Notes: generated by a model not told the origin, from the sequence alone. Shown: positions 1 to 10,030, numbered from the stretch's first letter. The stretch is 64,000 bases of DNA from CAVVGZ01 sp963747965 (GCA_963747965.1 CAVVGZ010000007.1:310001-374000), one strand, 5' to 3'. A program made the numbers and translations.

Positions 1-1108
1 AATCCAGAATCCTTAAATCGTGTGGAAAATCAGATAGCGATTCACAACCAGAACCGGTAATAATTACATCATCCTCAATTCGTACACCCCCTATACCTTC
101 GAGGTATATACCGGGTTCCACGGTGAATACCATGCCTTCTTCGAGGCTATTTTGGTTTTCCGCATAAATATAGGGGGGTTCGTGTACTTCCATGCCAAGG
201 CCGTGACCGGTTCTGTGGGTGAAGTATTTGCCAAATCCTTCGGATTCAATAATTTTCCGCGTCGCCTTATCTACCTCACCTGCAGGTAAGCCAGGCCTTG
301 CAGTCTTTTTCCCCTGATCGTTGGCTGCCTGGACTGTTTCATAAATCTTTACCAGTTCCAGATCAAGCTCGCCGATGGCAAATGTGCGGGTGAGATCGGA
401 GTTATAGCCTTTATATTTTGCACCCCAGTCAATCATAATGAGATCACCTTTTTGTAATGGACGGTCTCCCGGACCGGTGTGATTTTTGGCACTATTCGGT
501 CCTGCGACAACTGCTGGAGAAAATGCAAATCCGGGTTCGGAACCCGCACGCAGTAGCTGGATGGATAATTCCATCGCAATTTCTATCTCGGTGACGCCAG
601 GTTTCATATAAGGAATGGTTGCTTCCATCGCATTCTGGGCGATTATGGCTGCCTGCCTAATATTTTGTTTCTCCGATGGATCTTTTTTAATTCGCAGATT
701 ATCCAAAACAATATTTGCAGCAATGATTTTCGAGTCCGGGGCAGCGTGGGATAAGAATTGCAGTTCCAGGAAACGGATATGTGTAGGTTCGATTCCTATC
801 TTTTTCCCGTTAATATTAAGGTCATGTATGGCAGTTGAAAAAACCTGATCCCATTTTTCCGGATTCTCACCATAAGCATACCCTTTCAAATGAATTTTCG
901 AATCGTGCAGCTTTGATGATTCCAATTCGGGATGAACAAGTACTGCGTTTCCATTCCGGCTGATAATTAGCAGAAAAGGTCTTTCCATCAAATGGAAATT
1001 TAAGTCGGTAAGGTACTTTAATGTTGGCCCAGGATTGAGGGCAATTCCATCCAGGTGATTCTGAGCCATTAGTGATAAAAGGCTTTGCATGCGCTGATCA
1101 TGAACCAT
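1..1108 (-). CDS. M24-family Xaa-Pro aminopeptidase/dipeptidase, C-terminus cut by window edge
   Basis: Metallopeptidase removing N-terminal residues before proline, or splitting X-Pro dipeptides; cytosolic. Read on the minus strand from an ATG at 1106-1108, about 369 codons run to the window edge with no stop, so the last residues are missing. The N-terminal creatinase-like part comes first, then the pita-bread catalytic domain with all five metal ligands visible: Asp in MIDWGAKY, Asp in YNSDLTRTF, His in HRTGHGLGMEVHEPP, Glu in FTVEPGIY and Glu in GVRIEDD. It is transcribed away from the tRNA-Ala pair. A second, distinct M24 peptidase lies at 47917-49152. The family is certain; the exact substrate is not. 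Confidence 0.9.
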   Translation of the reverse strand, partial: MVHDQRMQSLLSLMAQNHLDGIALNPGPTLKYLTDLNFHLMERPFLLIISRNGNAVLVHPELESSKLHDSKIHLKGYAYGENPEKWDQVFSTAIHDLNINGKKIGIEPTHIRFLELQFLSHAAPDSKIIAANIVLDNLRIKKDPSEKQNIRQAAIIAQNAMEATIPYMKPGVTEIEIAMELSIQLLRAGSEPGFAFSPAVVAGPNSAKNHTGPGDRPLQKGDLIMIDWGAKYKGYNSDLTRTFAIGELDLELVKIYETVQAANDQGKKTARPGLPAGEVDKATRKIIESEGFGKYFTHRTGHGLGMEVHEPPYIYAENQNSLEEGMVFTVEPGIYLEGIGGVRIEDDVIITGSGCESLSDFPHDLRILD

Positions 1109-1283
1109 AAAAAATATTCCTTTCGCAATGAGCATCAATAAGTGAATTTTGATCCTGATAATTATACACTTTTGGTACAACTAATCTGGATATAACCTTT
1201 TTTCGGTTAGAAACAAGATAAATGTCTCATAAATCCTGTCTCGGTATACACTTGCCCCTGTAATACCAGAAACCAACAAAAAC

Positions 1284-1312
1284 TTGACATCCATAATCCC
1301 ATCGAGTAAAAT
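1284..1312 (+). promoter_or_regulatory. Sigma-70-type promoter for the tRNA-Ala pair
   Basis: A perfect -35 TTGACA (1284-1289) is followed by a 17-base spacer and -10 TAAAAT (1307-1312). The first tRNA begins 18 bases after the -10 box, so the 5' leader would be about 10 bases. Confidence 0.75.
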
Positions 1313-1329
1313 CCTTCTACCCTGATAAT

Positions 1330-1402
1330 GGGCCTGTAGCGCAGTTGGGAGCGCGCTTCAATCGCACTGAAGAGGCCGAGGGTTCGAATCCCTCCAGGTC
1401 CA
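1330..1402 (+). tRNA. tRNA-Ala (anticodon CGC)
   Basis: Full cloverleaf: acceptor GGGCCTG paired with CAGGTCC, D-stem GCGC, anticodon stem CTTCA/TGAAG with loop ATCGCAC giving anticodon CGC (codon GCG), T-stem GAGGG/CCCTC with TTCGAAT loop, discriminator A. The G3:U70 pair, the alanine identity element, is present. The 3' CCA is not encoded. Confidence 0.95.
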
Positions 1403-1441
1403 CTGGGTATGGAATAACTGATCACAGCCCTATAAATTTAT

Positions 1442-1515
1442 GGGCCCATAGCGCAGTTTGGGAGCGCGTCTCAATGGCATTGAGAAGGTCGAGGGTTCGA
1501 GTCCCTCTGGGTCCA
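1442..1515 (+). tRNA. tRNA-Ala (anticodon GGC)
   Basis: Cloverleaf with acceptor GGGCCCA/TGGGTCC, anticodon stem TCTCA/TGAGA, loop ATGGCAT (anticodon GGC, codon GCC), T-arm GAGGGTTCGAGTCCCTC and discriminator A. G3:U70 is present and CCA is not encoded. It lies 39 bases after the CGC isoacceptor and is probably on the same transcript; the two are very similar, suggesting local duplication. Confidence 0.95.
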
Positions 1516-1526
1516 CTTTGATGAAT

Positions 1527-1567
1527 AACACTCAGGTCAGTTAAATGCTCTGGGTGTTTGTATTTTT
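1527..1567 (+). terminator. Rho-independent terminator of the tRNA-Ala operon
   Basis: Inverted repeat AACACTCAG / CTGGGTGTT (one G-U pair) around a short loop, followed by a T-rich tract (TTGTATTTTT). It begins 12 bases after the second tRNA and separates the tRNA unit from the leuS leader. Confidence 0.65.
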
Positions 1568-1584
1568 GGAAAAAATAAATATTC

Positions 1585-1829
1585 GACCTTCAGGAGTAGT
1601 AAATCATCCAGCAGCGAGCCGGAGAATGGTGAAAGTCTGGCAGGCACCGATGGAGTGCAGCAGGTTGAACTCGCCTGAAAAGCCATATTAATGGCAGGTT
1701 GTACTGGTGAAACAATTAGCCGGTGCCGGATATGTCCGATATCACATGTTGAGCGGTCTGGTGACTTCAGACAATTTGGGTGGTACCGCGGAGAATAACC
1801 TTCGTCCCTATCAGGAGAAGGTTTTTTTT
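1585..1829 (+). promoter_or_regulatory. T-box leader controlling leuS (leucine specifier CTC)
   Basis: The diagnostic T-box sequence TGGGTGGTACCGCGG lies at 1777-1791, just before a terminator hairpin and the leuS start. Upstream is a stem-I region with a GAGCCGG-type bulge, GGTGAAAGTCTGGCAGGCACC, and TTGAACTCGCCTG, in which CTC at 1670-1672 sits at the usual specifier position (after GAA) and encodes Leu. Uncharged tRNA-Leu should pair at the specifier and T-box and favour antitermination. The 5' boundary is approximate. Confidence 0.9.
1797..1829 (+). terminator. T-box terminator hairpin
   Basis: AACCTTCGTCC / GGAGAAGGTT hairpin followed by eight T residues, ending about 20 bases before the leuS start. 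Its 5' arm directly follows the T-box sequence, so it is mutually exclusive with the antiterminator. Confidence 0.85.
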
Positions 1830-1849
1830 AATGGATTATGGAGAAGAAA

Positions 1850-4312
1850 ATGCAAAAAATTGAATATCCTTTTTATGATCCGGGACAAATTGAAGCAAAA
1901 TGGCAGAAAAAATGGAGCGACGATGAGCTTTATCATTCCAATATTGATCCCAACCGGCCGAAATACTATGCATTGACAATGCTTCCATACCCATCCGGCG
2001 AACTTCATATCGGTCACTGGTATGCGATGACCCCTGCTGATGCCAGGGCCAGGTACCTACGTATGAAAGGCTACAATGTCCTATTTCCAATGGGATTTGA
2101 TGCGTTTGGATTGCCTGCCGAAAATGCTGCCATTCGCCATAACATTCATCCCAAAAAATGGACCTATCAGAACATTGGCCATATGCGAGACCAATTGAAA
2201 AGCATGGGTGCCATGTTTGACTGGCGTCGGGAGGCCATCAGCTCGGATCCAAAATACTATAAATGGACGCAATGGTTCTTCTTAAAGCTCTACGAAAACG
2301 GGTTGGCATACCGGAAGAAATCTCCAGTTGATTGGTGTCCAAAATGCAATACCACCCTGGCAAGAGAACAGGTCTGGGGGGACGACCGGCACTGTGAAAG
2401 ATGTGAAACACCGGTTATTAAGAAGAATTTGGAACAATGGTTTTTTAAGATCACAAACTATGCGGATGAACTCTTGGATTTCAGCTACTGCGATTGGCCG
2501 GAACGTGTCCGCTTACTGCAGACAAACTGGATAGGGAGATCAGAAGGAGCTCTGGTCAGTTTTAAAACTGAACAAGGAGATTCGCTTGAAATCTTCACCA
2601 CTCGGCCGGATACGCTGTGGGGGGCCACCTTTATGGTACTCGCACCTGAACATCCGCTGGTGGAGAAAATCACAACCAAAGGACAATATCAATTGGTCCA
2701 GGAATACATTACACAAGCGGTCCGCCAGACAGATATCCAGAGGGAATCCACTGATAAGGAGAAAACCGGTATATTTACAGGAGGATATGCCATCAATCCA
2801 GTAAACCAGGAAAAAATTCCCATATGGATTGCTGATTATGTGCTTATGACTTATGGAACCGGTGCCATCATGGCTGTTCCGGCGCATGACCAGAGAGACT
2901 TTGAGTTTGCCAAGAAATTTAACTTAGAAATTCGGGTGGTTATTCAGCCGGATGGGATTGCCGAATTAAATCCTGCCGAAATGACGGAAGCTGTACCGGC
3001 ATCTGGACGAATGATAAATTCCGGACGCTTATCCGGCACTCCTGGAGATAAATCCTTCGGGAACAGCATCGAATTATTAGAGCATCAAGGGACGGGTCAT
3101 CACGAAGTGAACTATCGCTTGCGGGATTGGCTAATATCAAGACAAAGGTACTGGGGAGCCCCGATCCCGATGATCTTTTGTGATAACTGTGGAATTATAC
3201 CGGTTCCAGAAGATGAACTTCCTGTCCTGCTCCCTGATGATGTGGAATGGCTGCCGACCGGTGAAAGCCCGCTTAAACTCCATCCCACCTGGTCAATAAC
3301 TACCTGTCCAAAATGCCACCAGAAAGCCAGGCGTGAGACGGATACTATGGATACATTCATGTGTTCTTCCTGGTACCACTTAAGGTATCTAAGTCCTGAT
3401 TTTGATGGTGGTCCTTTCGATCCAGAGGAATACGGCTACTGGATGCCGGTAGATACTTATACAGGCGGCATTGAGCATGCGACAATGCATTTGATCTACA
3501 CGCGGTTCTTTCATAAAGCTCTACGTGATATGGGAATCACTGAAGGAATGGAGCCGATGATCAAACTAAGGAATCAGGGTATTGTTGTGGGTGAAGATTC
3601 GGAAAAGATGTCTAAGAGCCGGGGAAATGTAATTGCACCAGATGAATTGGTGCAAGCATACGGCGCCGACGCAGTACGGGCATTTCTGATGTTTTTCGCA
3701 CGCTGGGAGCTGGGTGCACCCTGGAACAGGAACGGAATTGATGGCGTATATCGTTGGCTGAAGCGGGTTTGGTCCATTCTACTGGACGATGGTTCAATTA
3801 CTGATCATCATTTTTCCGAGCAGGATGTAAAAAATCTTCGCAGAATTCTGCATCTCAAGTTAAAATCTATTACCCGTGATTATGAGCAGTTTGAATTTAA
3901 TACAATCATCTCATCCTTAATGGAATTACTTAACGAAATTGGTAAAGCCAAACAAGTAGGTGCTAATAGAAATGGGGTCTGGCATGAAGTTGTAGATACT
4001 TACCTGCGAATGTTGGCGCCCGTTTGTCCACACATTTCAGAGGAAATCTGGCATATCCTTGGTAAACCTTATTCAATTCATCAACAAAAATGGCCAGATG
4101 TGGATTTGGAAGCCATCCAATTTGAACAAATTCACCTTGTGTTACAGGTAAATGGCAAGGTTCGGGATCGAATTATGGTTTCTGCGGATATTACCGGAGA
4201 AGAGGCAAAGAGTTTAGCACTTCAGTCAGATGGAATACAAAGATTCCTGGAAGGCAAAAAGCCCAAGAATATCATTTATGTTCCTGGCCGGCTTGTGAAT
4301 ATCGTAATGTAG
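1850..4312 (+). CDS. leuS: Leucyl-tRNA synthetase
   Basis: Cytosolic class I synthetase that charges tRNA-Leu. The protein is intact, about 820 aa, and usual for the bacterial alpha form. Visible motifs: HIGH-type LHIGHWYAMTPAD near residue 55, zinc-type CPKC and CERCETP cysteines near 175-195, the CP1 editing domain with TTRPDTLWGATF, and the catalytic KMSKSRGNV loop. An in-frame ATG at 1838 also exists, but ATG 1850 is favoured because GGAG at 1840-1843 lies 6 bases upstream. It is the sole gene behind the T-box leader and is followed by a strong terminator. The only tRNA-Leu in the window (UAA anticodon) is at 26081. Confidence 0.98.
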   Translation: MQKIEYPFYDPGQIEAKWQKKWSDDELYHSNIDPNRPKYYALTMLPYPSGELHIGHWYAMTPADARARYLRMKGYNVLFPMGFDAFGLPAENAAIRHNIHPKKWTYQNIGHMRDQLKSMGAMFDWRREAISSDPKYYKWTQWFFLKLYENGLAYRKKSPVDWCPKCNTTLAREQVWGDDRHCERCETPVIKKNLEQWFFKITNYADELLDFSYCDWPERVRLLQTNWIGRSEGALVSFKTEQGDSLEIFTTRPDTLWGATFMVLAPEHPLVEKITTKGQYQLVQEYITQAVRQTDIQRESTDKEKTGIFTGGYAINPVNQEKIPIWIADYVLMTYGTGAIMAVPAHDQRDFEFAKKFNLEIRVVIQPDGIAELNPAEMTEAVPASGRMINSGRLSGTPGDKSFGNSIELLEHQGTGHHEVNYRLRDWLISRQRYWGAPIPMIFCDNCGIIPVPEDELPVLLPDDVEWLPTGESPLKLHPTWSITTCPKCHQKARRETDTMDTFMCSSWYHLRYLSPDFDGGPFDPEEYGYWMPVDTYTGGIEHATMHLIYTRFFHKALRDMGITEGMEPMIKLRNQGIVVGEDSEKMSKSRGNVIAPDELVQAYGADAVRAFLMFFARWELGAPWNRNGIDGVYRWLKRVWSILLDDGSITDHHFSEQDVKNLRRILHLKLKSITRDYEQFEFNTIISSLMELLNEIGKAKQVGANRNGVWHEVVDTYLRMLAPVCPHISEEIWHILGKPYSIHQQKWPDVDLEAIQFEQIHLVLQVNGKVRDRIMVSADITGEEAKSLALQSDGIQRFLEGKKPKNIIYVPGRLVNIVM

Positions 4313-4326
4313 AGAATTTTCTTATA

Positions 4327-4373
4327 GCAAAAAAATCCCAGGAGTAAAAAATAATTCTCCGGGATTTTTTTGC
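4327..4373. terminator. Bidirectional terminator between leuS and the yccF-like gene
   Basis: Long near-perfect inverted repeat GCAAAAAAATCCC ... GGGATTTTTTTGC with inner AGGAG/CTCC pairing. T-runs on both strands serve the convergent leuS and the minus-strand membrane protein. Confidence 0.85.
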
Positions 4374-4416
4374 TTAAATTTTAGTATTTTAGTATTATCT
4401 GGGGATCATGCTGATA

Positions 4417-4785
4417 TTACTTAAATTCCTTACCAAATGGTAATAAAGCCAGGGGAATTAATTTAATGTGTTGTTTGGAAAATGGTAAACCAACAATTGT
4501 GATGGCAAGGATTATTGCGGATGTCAGGTGTGCAATTGCAATTTCCCAACCAAAAAGGATTGCCCAAACAATATTGAATATTGTTTCCAAAATTCCCCCG
4601 GAATCTTTACGGGTTTGAATTTTCTTGCCAAATGGGGTAAGAGTCGCTGCTCCTAATTTTATAGATTGAATTCCGAATGGGATCCCGATTATTGTAAAGC
4701 AAGTGAAAATTCCACCAAGAATGTATGCCATCCCGCTGAAAAATCCACCAAATATTAACCAGATAATATTACCCAATAGACTCAT
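4417..4785 (-). CDS. YccF-family inner membrane protein
   Basis: 122-aa hydrophobic protein with the two-repeat layout of the YccF domain: an N-terminal LLGNIIWLIFGG segment, a conserved TIIGIPFG turn, a short basic cytosolic stretch (FGKKIQTRKD), then a second hydrophobic half ending in VGLPFSKQHIKL and PFGKEF. Two to four membrane segments are likely. Function of the family is unknown. It stands alone, convergent with leuS and divergent from cydD. Confidence 0.85.
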   Translation of the reverse strand: MSLLGNIIWLIFGGFFSGMAYILGGIFTCFTIIGIPFGIQSIKLGAATLTPFGKKIQTRKDSGGILETIFNIVWAILFGWEIAIAHLTSAIILAITIVGLPFSKQHIKLIPLALLPFGKEFK

Positions 4786-5004
4786 TCTATCTCCTATATT
4801 AATTTCAACTTACAATCATTCCGTAAAAATTTTCTAACCTTATAACAAATACGAGAAATAACAACTCAAGGTTTCAAGAAATGATGTAAATTTGCCTGGG
4901 TAATCACAAAAAATTCATCAATGAATCAAAATTCAATTGTGCGATAATCTATCTGACAATAATTTATAAATTGATTGATTTCTTTCCGCTCCGGATGTCA
5001 TTAA

Positions 5005-6771
5005 ATGCGAATTTGGAATAAGCAACTTTCAGGATTGGTAAAACAGCAAAAAATATTATTTTATTTATGCATAGGTTTTGGATTAATATCTGCAGGACTG
5101 TTCCTCATCCAGGCGAATATACTCAGCCAGATCGTAAGTGGTAGTTTCATTGATCAAAGAACAAGATCTGAACTTGTTCCGCTCCTGTTGTCCTTGATAC
5201 TGGTTTTTACATTTAAGAGGTTTCTCATCCTATTGCAGTGATGGATTTGCGAAAATTATGGCGGCCCGCATAAAAAATGATTTAAGGAAAGCCTTTTTCG
5301 GAAAAATTACAAGAATAAACCCGGTTCGACTAAAGAATACGCAAAGCGGGGAATTAATAACCTTATTTCTCAGCGGTATTGATGATCTTGATAGATATTT
5401 TAGTGAATATTTACCACAAATCATATTTGCGTTGAGTATCCCTGTTTTCTATCTGTTGTTTGTGTTCCCCAGGGATGCATTATCCGGGATCATACTCTTC
5501 GTTACTGCACCTCTAATCCCTGTATTTATGGTCTTGATTGGTAACCGGGCGGAGAAATTAACCCAGGATCAATGGGATAACTTTAGCAGGTTGGGTGGTC
5601 ATTACCTGGACACATTACGCGGCCTGGTTACCTTGAAAATTTTGAGCCAAAGTAAACATTACGCAAGAACCCTGGAGAAAATAAATGATGAATACCGACT
5701 GGACACATTAAAGGTTTTAAGGGTCACCTTTTTATCAGCTTTTGTACTGGAGATAATCGCTACTATCAGCATAGCAATAATTGCTGTCGAAATTGGACTG
5801 CGGCTCTTATATGGCACTTTTTCCTTTCAGACAGCTTTTGTTATATTACTAATCGTACCTGAGTACTATAGTCCTCTGCGTCAATTGAGTCTCAAATTTC
5901 ACGCAAGCAATAAAGGGGTGGCGGCATTCCAACGGTTGTCTGAATTTCTAGGGATTGAGGAATGGGGCAATGTTGATGGTGCGTCCCTTGAGGGAGATCG
6001 TGACAAAGCAGAAAACCTGAAGGACATCCTGGATAATTCATTTGTAATCAGGTTCAACCAGGTTTCATACCAGTATCCAGAGCGGAATGTTCCTGCTGTT
6101 GCTGACCTATCTTTTGAGTTCAATAAAGGCCAGCATGTTGCCATTGTTGGGGAAACTGCATCCGGTAAAACTACCCTCGTGAATTTATTTCTAAAGTTTA
6201 TTAATCCTGGCTCAGGCGAAATTTGCATTAATGGACTGCCGATTAAGGATATTAATGTCAATCAATGGCTATCTCACATTGCTTATGTCTCCCAAAGACC
6301 TTATGTCTTCTCGGGAACAATTGCAATGAATGTAGCAATGGAAAATGGATTGGTGGATGAGGATAGGATATGGAAAGCCCTACACCGTTCGCAGTTAGAT
6401 AAATGGGTTCAATCCCTGGAGCATGGCATCCTTACGCAAGTGGGTGAAGATGGGTTTAGATTGAGCACCGGCCAGTCCCAAAGGCTTGTGTTGGCAAGAT
6501 CTTTTTTAAGGATGCGCCAATCATGGTAATGGATGAGCCTACTTCAGCAGTTGATCCTGAGACAGAGATGTTCCTACAAAATTCTCACCGGCTGCTTGCC
6601 GAGGGAAAAACAGTCTTGACCATTGCCCACCGTCTCGCGACCGTGTATCAGGCAGACATCATTCTTGTGATGAAAAATGGCAGTCTGCTTGAGCGAGGAA
6701 GCCATTCAAACCTCCTGGCTCAGCAGGGCGAATATTTTGAAATGGTAAAGCATTACGGTGGTGTTGCTTGA
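5005..6771 (+). CDS. cydD: CydD, ABC exporter subunit for cytochrome bd assembly (two frameshifts)
   Basis: One half of the heterodimeric CydDC exporter (reported substrates: glutathione, cysteine or heme) needed for cytochrome bd maturation. About 588 aa after correction. The ABC transmembrane domain covers the first ~330 residues; the nucleotide-binding domain has Walker A GETASGKTT, an LSTGQSQRL signature and Walker B MVMDEPTSA. Frame is lost twice: an extra T near 5239 (LLQ then DGFAKIMAARIKNDL) and a missing base in the A/T run near 6508 (ARSFL then KDAPIMVMDEP). The two shifts cancel. The stop overlaps the TTG start of the next ABC gene by 4 bases. No clear Shine-Dalgarno precedes the ATG at 5005. 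Confidence 0.88.
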
Positions 6772-8519
6772 GGGCGACCATTCGATTATGCAGATTCCTT
6801 ATTCCATATTCAAAATGGATTCTTTTATCGACTTCATTATCCTTTGCAGCCATAGCAGCCAGCATCGGTTTACTAGGCACATCGGCATTCATAATTGCTC
6901 AGGCAGCATTAAAACCTCCATTTTCTGCGCTGCAGCTCGGAATTGTAGGGGTCAGATTCTTTGGCATCAGCCGTGGTGTATTTCGGTACCTGGAAAGATT
7001 GTCGTCTCACTCGATAAATTTGAAATTTTTGGCTGATATTCGCCTCTGGTTTTATTATGTTCTTGAACAACTCCTGCCATCCCAACAAATTAACTTTCAA
7101 AAAGGAGATTTATTTGCAAGGATTACTGCTGATATTGATACCCTGGAGGATTTATATATCCGGATAATCTCACCTCCGATAACCGCAATCTTAATTACTG
7201 TGTTTGTTGCCCTTTTCATGGGAAGGATTAATCCACAGCTCACCCCAATAATCCTGATGGGCATGATGATGGGGGGATTATTGATGTTCTTTGTGGCGGC
7301 TTCTGTAACAGAGAAATCCGGCGCGAAAATGATAAAACTACGTGGAGAATTCAGCCGGATGTTGAAAGATATTTTAGATGGAAATGAGGATGTACATACT
7401 TCCGGGACCTGGCAAAAAAAAATAAATGAGTTCAGCATAGTAAATGATGGATATTATTCGTTAGAAAAGGATTCGGCACTACAAAGAGGTACAACAACTT
7501 TCTTATCAATTTTCATCCCGGGAGCTACTTTATTGGGAATTCTATGGCTTGGGTTGGAATTGGTTGATAACCATCAGATAGATGGAATAACCCTGGCGGT
7601 ATTAACACTCGTAACCATTGCATGTTTTGAGGCAATAATTCCCCTGGGTTCTGCGGGAGAAGTTCTCTCGAAAATTAATCAATCTGCAGAGCGCCTCATG
7701 TTGTTGAATTCCACAAATCACGTAATAATTGATGCTGGAAACCTGGTCCCAACAGAATTTACCGGTGAAATTAAGGTTGAGAATCTAAGTTTTCAATATC
7801 CCGGAGAAATTAATAGTGTCCTGAATGGCATTGATTTTTCCCTGGTACCAGGAAAATTAACCGCACTGGTCGGACCTACCGGTTCAGGGAAAAGCACTAT
7901 TGTTAACCTTCTGCTGCGTTTTTGGGATATTAATGAATGGGGGATTTCCCTGGATGGCATAGAAATCCACAAGTATCAACCGGCAGATGTTAGGAATCAA
8001 TTTTCAGTCATGTCAAATTCGTCTTACATCTTTGCAAATACTCTCTCTGCCAATTTGTCCATTGCAAATCCATCAGCAACCCTGGATGAGATTAATTCTG
8101 CCCTAAAATTAGTGAATATGTATCATTGGGCAATGAGCCTTCCAGACCAGTTAAACACCTGGATTGGTGAAAATGGATGGCAAATCAGCGCTGGACAAAG
8201 ACAGCGGATTCTCTTAGCAAGGATGCTCCTCAGGAATTCACCGGTGATGATTTTTGATGAACCCACTGCAAATATGGATGCAATTTCCGAAAACCGTTTA
8301 TGGTCTGATATAAAACCGGTCTTAAAAAACTATTCTGTTCTTTGGATAACCCACCGACTGGTTCATATGGAAGACATGGACGAAATCTTGTTTCTATCAA
8401 ATGGGTCAATTATTGAACGGGGAATCCATAAAGATTTAATCGAAAAGGAAGGTGCATATTTCCAAATGTGGAATATTCAAAATAGGCTGTTAATTTATCA
8501 TGGGGAGAGTGAGGATTAA
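6768..8519 (+). CDS. cydC: CydC, ABC exporter subunit for cytochrome bd assembly
   Basis: Intact 583-aa partner of CydD. An N-terminal six-helix membrane domain (residues 1-300) includes the conserved GISRGVFRYLERL stretch. The nucleotide-binding domain carries Walker A GPTGSGKST, signature ISAGQRQRI, Walker B VMIFDEPTA and the switch His in WITHRL. It starts at TTG 6768 in a TTGA overlap with the cydD stop, implying translational coupling. Its 3' end overlaps the convergent tsaC stop through a shared TTAA at 8516-8519. It is the only one of the four cyd genes here without a frameshift. Confidence 0.93.
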   Translation: MRATIRLCRFLIPYSKWILLSTSLSFAAIAASIGLLGTSAFIIAQAALKPPFSALQLGIVGVRFFGISRGVFRYLERLSSHSINLKFLADIRLWFYYVLEQLLPSQQINFQKGDLFARITADIDTLEDLYIRIISPPITAILITVFVALFMGRINPQLTPIILMGMMMGGLLMFFVAASVTEKSGAKMIKLRGEFSRMLKDILDGNEDVHTSGTWQKKINEFSIVNDGYYSLEKDSALQRGTTTFLSIFIPGATLLGILWLGLELVDNHQIDGITLAVLTLVTIACFEAIIPLGSAGEVLSKINQSAERLMLLNSTNHVIIDAGNLVPTEFTGEIKVENLSFQYPGEINSVLNGIDFSLVPGKLTALVGPTGSGKSTIVNLLLRFWDINEWGISLDGIEIHKYQPADVRNQFSVMSNSSYIFANTLSANLSIANPSATLDEINSALKLVNMYHWAMSLPDQLNTWIGENGWQISAGQRQRILLARMLLRNSPVMIFDEPTANMDAISENRLWSDIKPVLKNYSVLWITHRLVHMEDMDEILFLSNGSIIERGIHKDLIEKEGAYFQMWNIQNRLLIYHGESED

Positions 8520-9142
8520 TCCATCCCGTTCTTTATTTGACTCATTATTTCAATTTTTGAAATGCCTCCCTCACGGAGGATAACAGGGTATGGTTGGGTG
8601 CAATCAACTACCGTGGATGGAATACCACCGCGAGTTTTTCCCCCATCAATTATTAATTTTATTTTTTCACCCAGCTGGTTGATAACCTCTCTGCATGTAA
8701 CCAGATCTTTTTGCCCGGATATATTTGCAGATGTTGCTGCCAGGGGACCAACAGAATTTATTAATTCCAAGGCAAACCAATGATCTGGCATTCGGATACC
8801 TACAGTTGGAAAGGGGGATAAATTATCAGGCAACCCTTCTAATTTTGGAACAATCAGAGTCAGTGCACCTGGCCAGTATTTGGCAGCCAGGTTTGCGGCG
8901 ATGGGCGATAACTTAGTAATGACCAGGGAGAGTTGATCAAAATTCCCAATTAATACCGCAATTGCTTTTTGATGGCTGCGGGTTTTGACCTGATACAACT
9001 TCTTAATTGCCTGATATGAATATAAATTTCCACCAATCCCATATACTGTATCCGTTGGAAAAGCAATAATTTCATCATCCCCCAGCAACCTGGATGCTGT
9101 TGGAATGCACATTGGATCAGTCATGGAAATGATAATTGTCAT
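8516..9142 (-). CDS. tsaC: L-threonylcarbamoyladenylate synthase (Sua5/YciO/YrdC family)
   Basis: Makes threonylcarbamoyl-AMP from threonine, bicarbonate and ATP, the first step of t6A modification at position 37 of ANN-decoding tRNAs; cytosolic. 208 aa, the single YrdC domain without the Sua5 C-terminal extension. Motifs: IIAFPTDTVYGIGGN, the basic KTRSHQKAIAV strand, KYWPGALTLIV, VGIRMPDHW and LAATSANISG. It is the last gene of a prfA-prmC-tsaC minus-strand operon, starting 8 bases after prmC. The partner tsaD is at 49169. Confidence 0.93.
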   Translation of the reverse strand: MTIIISMTDPMCIPTASRLLGDDEIIAFPTDTVYGIGGNLYSYQAIKKLYQVKTRSHQKAIAVLIGNFDQLSLVITKLSPIAANLAAKYWPGALTLIVPKLEGLPDNLSPFPTVGIRMPDHWFALELINSVGPLAATSANISGQKDLVTCREVINQLGEKIKLIIDGGKTRGGIPSTVVDCTQPYPVILREGGISKIEIMSQIKNGMD

Positions 9143-9150
9143 TTAATCCC

Positions 9151-10030
9151 TTATGGCTGATTTCTGCATGCAGGTGTGGTGATACTCAGCAGGCGAGGTT
9201 TTCCGGCTAGATCTTGGTGTATGGTTATCAACGATGATGGGAAATACCCGCTTGCGATTATAAACAACCTGTCTTCCTGCCCAGATTCGAATTCGATAAG
9301 TAATAAACCCGGATTTTGAAGCCAAAGTTTTGATTTTTCTAGTAATTCCCGGATTAAAACCAATCCATCAATACCACCATCAAGGGCAATCTTAGGCTCG
9401 TATCTCGTAGTTTCCAATATATTTTAATTTTCGTGTTGGGATGTAGGGCAGGTTGGCACAGATTAAGTCCACTTTCCCGCCAAGGAAATTTAAACAATTC
9501 CCCTGGATGAGATGGATTCGATTTTTAAGTTCATGCTGAAGGATATTTCTCCTGGCGATCTGCAGGGCATTGTAAGAAATATCAACAGCCAGGAAATTTA
9601 TGCCCGGAATTGATTTTGCAATGCTAACAGCAATGCAGCCACAGCCAGTTCCGATATCGGCCCCTAATTTTGCTTCCGGATTAAATTGTAGCCATTGGAT
9701 AGCATTCTCAACCATGAGCTCTGTTTCAGGGCGAGGAATCAGGGTTGCCGGAGATACAAAAAATGGTTGGCAATAAAATTCCCTTGTGCCGGTGATATAG
9801 GCAAGCGGTTCACCATTAAACAGCCTGATTATTGCTTGATCAAGGAGTCCGAGAATAGGATCTGGAATCTTCTCCTCCGGATGGGCAATGATCCAGGTTT
9901 TCGATGTATCCATATAATGAGCCAGAATGACCTGGGCTTCCAACCGGGGAAATTGGGATTTTCCATCCAGTACCTGAGCGGCTGAGATCAGCCAGGTTTG
10001 GATGTTAATATTCTTATACCTCCATACCAA
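9151..10030 (-). CDS. prmC: PrmC, release-factor glutamine N5-methyltransferase (one frameshift)
   Basis: Methylates the GGQ glutamine of release factors using AdoMet. About 292 aa after correction. The N-terminal helical domain contains PLAYITGTREFYCQPF; the Rossmann domain has ADIGTGCGCIAVSIA and the NPPY motif replaced by NLPYIP. Near 9410 one base is inserted; the frame moves from TRKLKY to ETTRYEPKIALDGG, the expected junction. The start overlaps the end of prfA by 17 bases, matching the usual prfA-prmC pairing of enzyme and substrate. The NPPY-to-NLPY change is also seen in other members of the family. Confidence 0.9.

Noticed and set aside
1207..1425. 72-codon minus-strand frame over the first tRNA-Ala
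   Set aside because: The GGIRTLGLF-type peptide is the common artefact of translating a tRNA gene in antisense.
5230..5260. UGA at 5239-5241 in cydD as a selenocysteine codon, prompted by selA
   Set aside because: Read-through does not restore the conserved protein; the frame itself changes after the codon, and no SECIS-like hairpin is evident.
6500..6530. Programmed -1 frameshift in cydD at the T/A run
   Set aside because: The site lies in the middle of the ATPase domain, gives no useful shorter product, and the gene has a second unrelated shift; error or decay is simpler.
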